From Chitinophagaceae bacterium (GTDB taxonomy: Bacteria > Bacteroidota > Bacteroidia > Chitinophagales > Chitinophagaceae), in contig JADLHL010000036.1 in the NCBI GenBank assembly GCA_020848815.1, positions 1 to 34,161 of the forward strand: 34,161 bases of DNA, read 5' to 3'. The stretch's first letter is position 1, and each line of letters starts with the position of its first letter. The position numbers and the translations under genes were made by a program. The notes under the pieces were generated by a model, which was not told the DNA's origin, did not search any database, and saw nothing but the letters and a program-made list of their open reading frames with translations. This document shows positions 25,901 to 32,925 of this stretch, piece after piece.

Positions 25901-26267
25901 CGATTTGGCCTGAAGAGATTGCATTGATAAATGCTTGCATGCCCTCTTCTACTTGCTGATCATATTCGGCATCCTGTATATCCTTGCGGAGTTTATCTGC
26001 GTAAAGTTCGCGGGTGGATTCAGGTGCTGGGGCAAACTGAAGTCCTTTTGAATTGGCCTCAAAGGTGAGTTTGTCCACGTCAATACCTACGAGGATGCGA
26101 ATTTTTGCTACACCTTTCGTGTATGGCAAAATTTTAAAGTATCCAGAGGCCCTGAAATAGCCGACCAACGCATCAAACTCGGCTACATTCATGAACTGGA
26201 AAATGCCCTGAAGTTTTTCAAGGAGGGTATTGTTGCCGTTTTGGTTGGTGAAAAATTTGGTGGACAT
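22992..26267 (-). CDS. PLD-nuclease/SNF2-family helicase fusion
   Basis: This 1091-residue protein joins a phospholipase-D-type domain to a superfamily 2 helicase. Residues 1-200 hold one PLD HxK motif, 'LHAKIYIF' (His133, Lys135), followed by 'GSSNLTEAGL' (156-165), as in PLD-family nucleases. The helicase part has Walker A 'DVVGLGKTI' (Lys281), 'VIVDEAHKF' motif II (347-355), 'LVSATPLNNRP' motif III (389-399), 'KLVVFSEYKDT' (695-705), 'TTEVLAEGVNLHRA' (758-771) and motif VI 'QRIGRVNRIG' (788-797). The last 250 residues are helical and unassigned. It is a likely ATP-driven translocase with a nuclease head, the cleavage arm of the linked methyltransferase. It is the first gene of the operon, starting 56 nt from the trehalase stop. 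PLD nucleases usually dimerise to form one active site, which fits a single HxK motif. Confidence 0.85.
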   Translation of the reverse strand: MSTKFFTNQNGNNTLLEKLQGIFQFMNVAEFDALVGYFRASGYFKILPYTKGVAKIRILVGIDVDKLTFEANSKGLQFAPAPESTRELYADKLRKDIQDAEYDQQVEEGMQAFINAISSGQIELRIHPSKQLHAKIYIFRQAVKHQHAGWGAVITGSSNLTEAGLERNFEFNVELRDHDDVEFATETFEKLWLQAVPLTKDDVTEVKQNSYLNDNFTPFELYIKFLVEYFGKSIDYDPDDAKDLPLNYARLRYQVDAVNEGFEKLKRYNGFFLADVVGLGKTIVSILIAKKFAYYNGLRTRVLIVHPPAMEDSWRRTVNDFNLPFPIDYITTGSLHKVKNPENFDLVIVDEAHKFRSDTSDMFNWLQTLIKAPRRNPGPDGDSRKKVILVSATPLNNRPDDIRNLVLLFQDGRKATLDTVTNIIHYFRSKIDLYQKLQKEPDRNKALTEIKKMYEDIRAKIIQPLTVRRTRTDIQSNDEYWKDVQAQGLSFPQVSKPQPIFYLLDSVLNDLFDDTVRIIEGTNHQGLQYFRYQAIKYLHEPYRKHYENAAGVSERLAGIMKTMLLKRLDSSFEAFIESLRRYRDANAAMIQMFDNDRVHIAPSIQVSEFILDGKEDELIDKMAKKRENDPTIQTFNADDFQEGFYRGLKQDQQTIEELYQRWIKWRRKHPDPKMTEFVERLEQELLYEPTGGRRKLVVFSEYKDTTQYLAAELKRAGIERILCIDSENQKQLSDTIRRNFDARVDPKEQRDDFDIIITTEVLAEGVNLHRAYTLINYDTPWNSTRLMQRIGRVNRIGTHASHIYVYNFYPTEQTESQIELYKKALIKLQAFHAALGEDSQIYSSEEEYGTFGLFDKNISDEERDERLRYLLELRQFKANNREYFEQIKNMPLRSRTGRRHDQWQQCTVAFLKNQRQDGFYLVKQDQLEEISFLQCAAIFKAMADEQPQPLTSSHFEDVKACLSHFADSQQNDLHQTQTASQFSPQEKRAFGILDITSRLPFVNAEQKALIKLARQALTEHKFQKLQRDLNQLRKSQEQQKMNPVFVLEKLMEILHRYPLHELTQEHEISSDATPLPAALTAPQIILSESFH

Positions 26268-26272
26268 CGGGT

Positions 26273-26280
26273 CAAATATA
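26273..26280 (-). promoter_or_regulatory. Candidate -7 box of the restriction-like operon
   Basis: Read on the - strand, TATATTTG matches the Bacteroidetes TAnnTTTG consensus and ends 5 nt before the helicase ATG. No well-spaced -33 TTTG was found; a TTTTG is only 14 nt upstream. If used, the transcript would be almost leaderless, as for the aminotransferase promoter at 860. Confidence 0.35.
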
Positions 26281-26322
26281 CCCTATCACTTTCACAAAAT
26301 GATATCCGAAGTTCGGCAAAAA

Positions 26323-27957
26323 CTACTTCAATGAATATTTTGACATCAGCGCCAGCAGTACACCGTTGGTCCAGCCAAAGCCGTCCTGAGAAGGATATTC
26401 ACCACCGCCTGCATCGAGTTGCGTATTCACCACATTGTACTTTTCCATGAGCTTGCCGGTGCGCATAAATACAGCTACGTTGAGTTGGCACCAACGTTGG
26501 GCAATGTCTTTGGCCAATGCTTTTTCATTGTTGCGGTCCAGCGCCCAAATACTCATCCACTGCAGCGGTGCCCAACCGTTTGGCGCATCCCACTGCTGAT
26601 GGCTGCTCACGGGTGTGGTCAGCACACCGCCGTCTTTCAGTAAATAGTTTTGCAATACTGTTTTTGCAGTTGACATTTTTCCTTGCAATACTTGCGTGGG
26701 CAATAAGGCAAATGGAAACATGCCTGCTGCAGTAATGCGGTCGAGTTGCGTTTGTTGTGCAAACTGATAATCGACATAATAGCCCAGTGATTTGTTCCAG
26801 CAATACTTGTTGATGAGCAATGCCCGTTTATTGGCTTTTTTGAGGAAGGCAGTGCTTTGTGCCTGCACTCCACTCAACTGATACGCCCGGGCAATCACCA
26901 CTTCCAGTTGGTACAACAAGCTGTTGAGATCTACAGGAATGATGTTCGTCGTTTCAATGCTGTGGATGTGTTCGCCATCGGCAAACCATCGGGTGCTGAA
27001 ATCCCAGCCACTGGCAGCACCAGCCCGCAGGTGGCGGAATGCATTTGACCGCAACTGACGCCGCATTTTATCTGCTGCTTGTTGCGAAGCAAAACGCATG
27101 GTCATCATTTTGTTCATCGCAAATGTGTCAGCCGTGAGCATGTCTTCGCGGTAGCTTTCTTGCCGTGGTGTGGCGTTGTCATCCCAGTAGCGGTTGAGTA
27201 TTTCATCTTTACCAAGTTTTACTACAGCATATTTGGCGTTGCCGGTGGTTACACTATCGCTGCCCCGCATCCAGTATTGATACTCTTTCAGCAGCGCTGG
27301 TAAATATTTTTTGTATACTTCTTTGCCTTTGATGCCCGCCAGCAATTCTACCATCAATGCAAAAAATGGCGGTTGCGAACGACTTACATAATACGACCTG
27401 TTGCCATTGGGAATGTGACCATAGGTTTGAATGAGGAAGGCAAAATTGTCGATCATGTTTTCGATGGTTTGCACCTCACCACTTTCTTTCAACCCCAGCA
27501 TGGTAAAGTAAGAATCCCAATAATAAATTTCGCGGAAGCGACCACCGGGAACGATGTATGGATGTGGCAATGGTAACAGGGATGAAGCCCCCTTGCCCCC
27601 GGCGGGGGAAATAGAATTTGGTTCTCTTTTCAATACGCTCCACAAATTTTGGATGTGCATGACCACATCTTTTTCCTGCGTTACATAATTCAGCTGTGGT
27701 ACCACAGGCAGGTTGAAATTGTCTTCCACAAATTTTTTCAAATTCATGTTGGGCCCTTTCTGCAAACCGTAGTCGTACATGATGTCTTTCACGGGTCGCT
27801 TGGGTGTGCAGTCCACAAAGGTTTTACCATCAGGAAAAATGCGCTGCATTTGTACTTCGTGAAACAGATTGCCATACAACTGATCGGGGGTAACGATTGG
27901 TTGTGCTGCAACAGAAAAGCCGGTCATCAGGGCCATAGCAAGAGCAATGTTTTTCAT
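26323..27957 (-). CDS. treA: Trehalase (GH37), secreted
   Basis: This 544-residue enzyme hydrolyses trehalose to two glucose molecules. The N-terminus is a signal peptide (MKNIALAMALMTGFSVAAQ), so it works in the periplasm. GH37 signatures are 'PGGRFREIYYWDSYF' (137-151), 'HIPNGNRSYYVSRSQPP', 'GAASGWDFSTRWF' with the catalytic acid Asp319, 'QQWDAPNGWAPLQW' and 'GGGEYPSQDGFGWTNG', which carries a conserved Glu. It aligns well with E. coli TreA, except that residues about 115-125 (SISPAGGKGAS), just before 'SLLPLPHPYIVPGG', are encoded by a GC-rich palindromic stretch that seems inserted in frame. It ends 56 nt from the restriction-like operon. Together with the GH65 gene it points to use of alpha-linked diglucosides. 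Confidence 0.92.
   Translation of the reverse strand: MKNIALAMALMTGFSVAAQPIVTPDQLYGNLFHEVQMQRIFPDGKTFVDCTPKRPVKDIMYDYGLQKGPNMNLKKFVEDNFNLPVVPQLNYVTQEKDVVMHIQNLWSVLKREPNSISPAGGKGASSLLPLPHPYIVPGGRFREIYYWDSYFTMLGLKESGEVQTIENMIDNFAFLIQTYGHIPNGNRSYYVSRSQPPFFALMVELLAGIKGKEVYKKYLPALLKEYQYWMRGSDSVTTGNAKYAVVKLGKDEILNRYWDDNATPRQESYREDMLTADTFAMNKMMTMRFASQQAADKMRRQLRSNAFRHLRAGAASGWDFSTRWFADGEHIHSIETTNIIPVDLNSLLYQLEVVIARAYQLSGVQAQSTAFLKKANKRALLINKYCWNKSLGYYVDYQFAQQTQLDRITAAGMFPFALLPTQVLQGKMSTAKTVLQNYLLKDGGVLTTPVSSHQQWDAPNGWAPLQWMSIWALDRNNEKALAKDIAQRWCQLNVAVFMRTGKLMEKYNVVNTQLDAGGGEYPSQDGFGWTNGVLLALMSKYSLK
27583..27615. repeat. GC-rich palindromic element in frame inside the trehalase gene
   Basis: The stretch around GCCCCCTTGCCCCCGGCGGG (+ strand, from 27588) has CCCCC-GGC-GGGGG at its centre (27596-27608) and encodes the low-complexity SISPAGGKGAS of the trehalase. 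Its CCCC...GGGGRAA form resembles the intergenic hairpin at 13142. It is a multiple of three and leaves the reading frame open. Confidence 0.45.
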
Positions 27958-28014
27958 AGGTCAGGCATTCGATAGATAAGCCATGAAGGTAATGTATGTA
28001 AGGGGCAATAACAC

Positions 28015-28044
28015 AACAGCATGGGCCGTATTGCCCATGCTGTT
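28015..28044 (-). terminator. Strong hairpin after the haloperoxidase gene
   Basis: A perfect 12-bp stem (28015-28026 AACAGCATGGGC with 28033-28044 GCCCATGCTGTT) encloses a 6-nt loop. It lies 25 nt after the stop of the haloperoxidase gene and upstream of the trehalase gene. On the - strand the stem is followed by GTGTTATT rather than a full T-run, so termination is plausible but not certain. Confidence 0.5.
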
Positions 28045-28069
28045 ATAAAAAGACGAAAGGGAAAAATGT

Positions 28070-29623
28070 TTACAGACCAGCGCCGTCGGCTTTGCCTCGT
28101 TCTACTGAAAAGCCGCCCACACGGTTGCCGCAAACCAATCCTTGTTCGCAGTCGCTCCGGTAGTGAATGGCGCCGTACATACGACTTACACTGGCTTCAC
28201 GGGCCATGGCATCGTAGTCGCTTTGGCGTTTGCTGTTGAGGTAGCTGAGCACACTGGCAGCAGCGCCACTAAATGTGCTGTGACCGCTGGTGTACGAAGG
28301 AAAGTTGGGCAGGCCCACCACTGTTTTTATCCGGTTGTCCATTTGAAACGGACGTGGATTGAAGTAGGTGTATTTGGCATCCCAGCAAGCAATAGCAGCA
28401 TCCATAAGTGCTGTGTTGAGCAAAGCCAGATTTCTTGCCCAGCGTACCTCACTTAGTTGCATGCCCACAAAGTCTTCGCAGGCAATGGCGTTCCAGTGGC
28501 CGGGCGGTGTGTAGGTACCTACACCATCGGCCCAAAACTGCGCAATGCGAATTTGTTCCCGACTTGGATTTTTGGCGTAGTTGTAAATCTCTTCCAGCTC
28601 TTGTTTAAACTGCGGACTATTGGTACTTGGTGGTGCAGGAGGACGAATAGCTACAAGCGTAGCACTGTCAAAATTCCAGGTGCGTACTTTACCAAAATGC
28701 ATGAGCATACCGGGTCGCTTAGGGCTTTCCTGGCTTATCCAGGGTACTTCGCCACGGGCAATGGTTGCTAGCCGCATCGCATCTTCTATAAGCAGGCTGC
28801 CGGCTGCTTGCCCGGCACGGTCGGCACGGGCACGGGCCACAAACTTGAGGGCTACTGCACGGCCCAATGCATAACCCGCATCCAAATCGCTGCGTACATT
28901 GGCACCACTGGCCAGGCGGCTTTGTAAATGTTCATTGATTTTGTTTTGTACAAATGCCTGCTCACCCGGAAACAACAGCTTCATCATTTCCCACATCACA
29001 CCAGCTACAGTAGCATCTTCGCTGGGAAAGCTGGGCAGGTCGCTGGTGGGCACTAACGCTTGCACAGTTGTGTTCACGTTATACGGTGCTGCACGGTTGT
29101 ACAATTTTTTGTAATGATAGCAAGCTACCAACGCATCGTAAGTGGCTGCACTAATGTAGGCGTAGGCTCTGGCTGCATACGGTGGATTGCTGAATGGAAA
29201 GTAAGGATAGGCCAGCGGATTGTTGGCATCGGGTGCAGGGTACACGCCATCGGCATTATTCACCGGGGGCAAATTGTATTTGGCTACCAATTGGCGGGTA
29301 AGCTCGTTCCAACGCAGCACGGCACCTGCACTCCAGTATTGCAAGGCTTCTTTATCGTTGGCTTTCATAGCGGCTTGCACACTTTTAATCTCATTGATTT
29401 GTGCGGTGTAATCTGGCCCGGTAGGCGCCGCAGGTGCTGCTACGGCTACTTCATCTGGTGCAGTGAGCAAAATGGTTTTCCAAGTGCCTGCATTGATGTC
29501 GGTTCGGGCAGGTTGTAGTGCAGGAAATTGTTGGCTTACATCAGCTACTTCTTTGCTGCAGGCTGCCAGCAAAAGCAAGCAGGCCAGCAAGGCAGATGAT
29601 GTAAAGGATATTTTTTGAGGCAT
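28070..29623 (-). CDS. Vanadium-dependent haloperoxidase-like PAP2-superfamily lipoprotein
   Basis: This 517-residue protein has a signal sequence ending in the lipobox LLAAC, so it is anchored in the envelope. The C-terminal part holds the three vanadate/phosphate motifs of the PAP2/haloperoxidase superfamily: Lys417 and Arg424 in 'KYTYFNPRP' (KX6RP), Ser446-Gly-His448 in 'YTSGHSTFSG', and Arg481/His487 in 'SRMYGAIHYRSD'. All vanadate ligands expected from fungal chloroperoxidase are present. Members oxidise halides with H2O2 or act as acid phosphatases; the sequence does not settle which. The ATG at 29623 is preferred over an upstream non-ATG start because it puts the signal sequence at the N-terminus. 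It is the last of three - strand genes with a beta-barrel protein and a second haloperoxidase-like protein. Confidence 0.82.
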   Translation of the reverse strand: MPQKISFTSSALLACLLLLAACSKEVADVSQQFPALQPARTDINAGTWKTILLTAPDEVAVAAPAAPTGPDYTAQINEIKSVQAAMKANDKEALQYWSAGAVLRWNELTRQLVAKYNLPPVNNADGVYPAPDANNPLAYPYFPFSNPPYAARAYAYISAATYDALVACYHYKKLYNRAAPYNVNTTVQALVPTSDLPSFPSEDATVAGVMWEMMKLLFPGEQAFVQNKINEHLQSRLASGANVRSDLDAGYALGRAVALKFVARARADRAGQAAGSLLIEDAMRLATIARGEVPWISQESPKRPGMLMHFGKVRTWNFDSATLVAIRPPAPPSTNSPQFKQELEEIYNYAKNPSREQIRIAQFWADGVGTYTPPGHWNAIACEDFVGMQLSEVRWARNLALLNTALMDAAIACWDAKYTYFNPRPFQMDNRIKTVVGLPNFPSYTSGHSTFSGAAASVLSYLNSKRQSDYDAMAREASVSRMYGAIHYRSDCEQGLVCGNRVGGFSVERGKADGAGL

Positions 29624-29683
29624 GGTAATTTGGTTGAGTTTTTTTGAAACAAGCAGAAGCAATACTATCAGCTTCGTTGTGTC

Positions 29684-29701
29684 TCCCGATAGCTATCGGG
29701 A
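29684..29701. repeat. 18-nt perfect palindrome TCCCGATAGCTATCGGGA
   Basis: This self-complementary sequence lies between the beta-barrel gene and the downstream haloperoxidase gene. It could be a dispersed palindrome, a processing hairpin in the operon mRNA or a binding site. No T-run follows on either strand. Confidence 0.55.
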
Positions 29702-29768
29702 CCCTTGTGCTGCACTGCACGTAGCATCAGGCAACGAAAGGAGAGGATTGCACAACTGATGCGCTTCA

Positions 29769-30695
29769 TCATTTTTTTGTGTTGTTGTTTTTTCCAAACT
29801 GAAAAATCCAGGCAAGGCCGGCGTACAAGGTGGTGCTTTGCCCCATGTTACGTCCGGCGATGGTATAGTTGCCACCAGCCAATACAGTCAAGGGTTTCAG
29901 GCCCACTTCCTCTTGCTTAAAGTGTACACCAACTCTGGTAGCATTCATGCGGTTGCTGATGAATGGCATGTTGTTTCTCGTCATGTCGAAACCACCTTGC
30001 GTGGTCATGTTGTCGAGCACAGCTTCAGCTACCATTTTGTTGGTGCGATAGCCAAGGCGCAGGTTCCACTGCGTTACGTCGGGCATGGCTACCTCATTGC
30101 TGTAATGCATTTGCGTGGTGTAATACGCCGTTCTGTCGAGCTGCACATTGCTGCGCAAAACATAAGTCATGCTGGCAGTAGCAAACCACTTGTTGCGGAT
30201 TACATCTACCATCAATCGGGCATGGCCATTGGTGCTGCCCATGCCAATGCTGAAAGGCAGCATGTCTTTGCTGTAGTTGCTGAGCGGTGTGCTTACACCG
30301 AGCAAGCCTATCACTGATAGTTGTGCTTTGCCCAGCTGCTTTGTAACGGGTTTGTATTTCAGCCAGAGGCTCCCATCCTGAAAGCCTCGCTGTCCTTTCC
30401 ATTGGCCGGCACTCGGGTTGGTGATGACATATGGCAGATTGTAAAAAACGGCGATGTTTTTGCGAATACCATACATGCCCATGAGGCTGATGGATTGTGT
30501 GGTAACAGTACCAAGGTTGGGATTGTCTCTTTTGAGGGTGCCTTCCCAATAATTGTTCCAGCTGTTGTGCATGTACATAGGGCCGGTACACAATTGGCCT
30601 TTGCCCATAAACAAGGCATCGATATCCATTTGTGCCCGCAGGCTATGTGTTGCACACAGCAACAGGCAAAGTATGCCCATGCGTATGTGTTGCAT
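29769..30695 (-). CDS. Outer-membrane beta-barrel protein (transporter-like)
   Basis: This 308-residue protein starts best at the ATG at 30695, giving the signal peptide 'MQHIRMGILCLLLCATHSLR' cleaved near AQ. The rest alternates short amphipathic strands with turns ('MGMYGIRKNIAVFYNLPYVI', 'GSLWLKYKPVT', 'ARLMVDVIRNKWFATASMTY', 'WNLRLGYRTNKMVAEAVLD') and ends in 'TTLYAGLAWIFQFGK', an aromatic terminal strand typical of outer-membrane barrels. It resembles the porin-like proteins grouped with the phenol-degradation/transporter barrels. The solute is unknown. It sits between the two haloperoxidase-like genes on the same strand, so it may pass their substrates or products across the outer membrane (inference). 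Confidence 0.75.
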   Translation of the reverse strand: MQHIRMGILCLLLCATHSLRAQMDIDALFMGKGQLCTGPMYMHNSWNNYWEGTLKRDNPNLGTVTTQSISLMGMYGIRKNIAVFYNLPYVITNPSAGQWKGQRGFQDGSLWLKYKPVTKQLGKAQLSVIGLLGVSTPLSNYSKDMLPFSIGMGSTNGHARLMVDVIRNKWFATASMTYVLRSNVQLDRTAYYTTQMHYSNEVAMPDVTQWNLRLGYRTNKMVAEAVLDNMTTQGGFDMTRNNMPFISNRMNATRVGVHFKQEEVGLKPLTVLAGGNYTIAGRNMGQSTTLYAGLAWIFQFGKNNNTKK

Positions 30696-30803
30696 GTTGT
30701 TATTTTTTCTGATGGATGAAGGGAGAAAACAAACGAATGACTGACCCACTTGCACGGTCAACGAAACATGATGATGGTGGGCATACATACATGTACGTTG
30801 TAT

Positions 30804-30815
30804 ACTTGTACAAGT
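30804..30815. promoter_or_regulatory. Palindrome ACTTGTACAAGT, possible operator
   Basis: A perfect 12-nt palindrome lies in the 195-nt gap upstream of the beta-barrel gene and after the second haloperoxidase gene. It could be a regulator-binding site. No regulator gene is adjacent, so the call is tentative. Confidence 0.3.
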
Positions 30816-30890
30816 GCCACACGCATAAGCGGATGCTACACATACAGGACCAACCAGCAGGGCATTACACCCGTTTGTTTTCTGTAAAAA

Positions 30891-32216
30891 TTACTTTTTC
30901 ATGTGCAGCTTGCTTACCACAAGCTCACCTACTTTTTTGCCGTAATCGGTACTGACCAGGCACGAAGGATGAAAGTGAATACCACCATAAAAACGGGCCA
31001 GGTTGTTTTCTTCCGCAGCCTGACGGAAAGAAGTGAAGCTGCGGCTTTCAATGCCAAATTCCAGTTCGGTAGTATCGGTATAGGCGAAGTTGTCGCCAAA
31101 CACTTTTGTCAATGCTTCGGCGGCAGCAGCACTGGTGGTGCTGTGGCCACAGGTGTACTCGGGGAAAGCCGGTGTTTGCAACAATGGCCGCCATTCGGGA
31201 TCAATGTATTTGTTGATCACGGTTTCGGGCCTTGCATAGTTGCTGCGGTATTTTTCATCCCAGCATTGGATGAACGCATCAAACTTGGCAATGGCCGTAA
31301 TGGCGTATGCATACACGGTTTCGGCAAAATCAACTTTTGCTTTTTGCGCAGCAATGCCCACAATGCCCATCCAGTGGCCGGGAGGCGAAAACTTTTTGGT
31401 GCTGAACATCACGTGACCGCTAACGTTCAGTTTAAAAGGGTTGTCGTCCCAAAACCAGGCAATGTGTTCTTCTTCTTTGGTCATTGTTTTGCTACTATCA
31501 TAAATGGCCATTACTTGTTTGTAATAGGCGCCATTTTTATCATCCATGTTGAAAGGCACAGGTGGCGGTGGTGTAAACTGGTTGGCACTGTCCATCACCA
31601 ATGGGCGAATCATACGCCAGTTGGGTTCGGCAGCATCGGCATACATGGGAGGCGTAGGTACCCAACGGCCGGGCACATCCATTACCGTATACTTTTGCGC
31701 ACCTCTTGTTTTGGCATAATTGTCGCCTTTGCTCCAGGCAATCAAGGCTTTTGAAACCGTGTCAGCAAATGCCACACTTTGCTTTTCTTCTTCTTTCGGC
31801 AAACCCTTGTCACGAGCCACTTGCAGTATGCTGTCGCGATAATCTTTCATGCTGCCTTCAGGAAACGTAACCGCTTCGCCCACCTGCATGAAAGCCAGCA
31901 TGGCCGCCAGTTCAAAATTTATTGTATCGCCCTGTGGTTTTGGCATAGCAGTAAGGTCGTTGATTTGGCCTGCCAGTGAATTGAATCTGGTTGGATTGCC
32001 AGCTGCCATTACTTCGTATGCAGCAATAGATGCATAAGTGTAGTTACGAGATGCTACGATGGGTGGAAAGTTGTTGCCCATTACCACGCTGTTGAGTTCG
32101 TGTACTACCTGGCTAAACAGTTGCGGATTGCTCAGGTACGTTTTGTATTCAGTAGAAGAAGAAGTACAGCTTGCCATAAACACAATGGCCAGTACTCCGC
32201 CAAAAAGCTTTTTCAT
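30891..32216 (-). CDS. Second vanadium-haloperoxidase/PAP2-like lipoprotein
   Basis: This 441-residue protein begins with a signal sequence and lipobox (MASC, Cys17). The haloperoxidase-type motifs are Lys322/Arg329 in 'KYRSNYARP', Cys356-Gly-His358 in 'EYTCGHSTTS', and Arg408/His414 in 'ARFYGGIHFHPS'. Two positions differ from the other copy: the Ser of the SGH motif is Cys, and the Asp usually found four residues after the last His is Ser. The Lys, two Arg and two His ligands remain, so vanadate or phosphate binding is still likely. Overall similarity to the copy at 28.1-29.6 kb is low outside the motifs, so they are not recent duplicates. An 8-bp hairpin is present in its upstream region. 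Confidence 0.8.
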   Translation of the reverse strand: MKKLFGGVLAIVFMASCTSSSTEYKTYLSNPQLFSQVVHELNSVVMGNNFPPIVASRNYTYASIAAYEVMAAGNPTRFNSLAGQINDLTAMPKPQGDTINFELAAMLAFMQVGEAVTFPEGSMKDYRDSILQVARDKGLPKEEEKQSVAFADTVSKALIAWSKGDNYAKTRGAQKYTVMDVPGRWVPTPPMYADAAEPNWRMIRPLVMDSANQFTPPPPVPFNMDDKNGAYYKQVMAIYDSSKTMTKEEEHIAWFWDDNPFKLNVSGHVMFSTKKFSPPGHWMGIVGIAAQKAKVDFAETVYAYAITAIAKFDAFIQCWDEKYRSNYARPETVINKYIDPEWRPLLQTPAFPEYTCGHSTTSAAAAEALTKVFGDNFAYTDTTELEFGIESRSFTSFRQAAEENNLARFYGGIHFHPSCLVSTDYGKKVGELVVSKLHMKK

Positions 32217-32252
32217 AATGTCGATCGATAGTAGAATAAAACAAGAAATAAT

Positions 32253-32272
32253 GATGCATTACACAATGCATC
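32253..32272 (-). promoter_or_regulatory. Upstream hairpin of the second haloperoxidase-like gene
   Basis: GATGCATT (32253-32260) and AATGCATC (32265-32272) form a perfect 8-bp stem with a 4-nt loop, 36 nt before the ATG. It may be an operator or a leader hairpin. No T-run follows. Confidence 0.3.
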
Positions 32273-32314
32273 AGGCCGCTGCAAAGTAGACAGCCGGCAA
32301 AAAGCAAAACATGA

Positions 32315-32869
32315 TTAAGATTGGCTTTCCGGAGGAATGATGATGCTGCCAATGACCAGTTGCTGATGACAGCCCGGCTCTTTGGCGATGGGCGAATGTT
32401 GGGCGGCTACCCAATGTGCCAGCGACCATTGATTGCTGGCATCGTCGTAGTCGCCAATGTAATTGCTAACGAAAATCGAGGTTGATTTTTTGCTGTTACC
32501 GGCATGGTCGGCATCGTAAGCCAGTTTGAAAAAGGCGTCCCGTGCATTGAGTACGGTTTGCTTTTGTGTATTGGGCAGGCAGCGTACATACATGCGGCCG
32601 TTTTCCAACTTGCGTTCTACATAGCGGTAATGAATACCATCGATGACCACATCGCCTTCAAAGTGTTCCCAATTGCCCCAGTTGGTGGCGTAAGGAATGT
32701 CCATGGCAACACTCATCTCAATCAATTCCTCCGGTGCAAATTGGCCTTCATCAATACGAGCTTGTGACTGCACATCGGCACGGTGCTGCAACCAACGGGT
32801 GAGCCCCTGATAGCCTACACTGTTAAACAGCAGTATGCCCAATATTCCTATGGCAGCTAGTCGTTTCAA
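32315..32869 (-). CDS. Hypothetical signal-anchored protein, likely TTG start
   Basis: This 184-residue protein has no family I can name. It begins with 'KRLAAIGILGILLFNSVGYQ', a signal peptide or N-terminal anchor. The start codon must be TTG (32867-32869): an in-frame TAA stop directly precedes it and the next in-frame ATG lies past the hydrophobic segment. The rest, about 40-184, is a soluble alpha+beta domain with 'EGDVVIDGIHYRYVERKLEN', 'MYVRCLPNTQKQ' and 'STSIFVSNYIGDYDD'; similar small exported proteins occur in Bacteroidetes. It lies 98 nt upstream of the haloperoxidase gene on the same strand, and may share its transcript. Confidence 0.65.
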   Translation of the reverse strand: MKRLAAIGILGILLFNSVGYQGLTRWLQHRADVQSQARIDEGQFAPEELIEMSVAMDIPYATNWGNWEHFEGDVVIDGIHYRYVERKLENGRMYVRCLPNTQKQTVLNARDAFFKLAYDADHAGNSKKSTSIFVSNYIGDYDDASNQWSLAHWVAAQHSPIAKEPGCHQQLVIGSIIIPPESQS

Positions 32870-32925
32870 TTAAAAGCAAAATAGGTTTTTTATCAGTAGC
32901 AAGCCCGATTTTGTTGCAGGCATTT

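Noticed and set aside
17932..26267. Assignment as a complete DISARM or BREX system
   Set aside because: The PLD, SNF2 and PglX-like parts recall both systems, but drmA/drmB and brxC/pglZ counterparts are absent on either side.
30903..31754. + strand ORF of 283 codons opposite the second haloperoxidase-like gene
   Set aside because: Antisense to a gene with lipobox and haloperoxidase motifs; no domain of its own.
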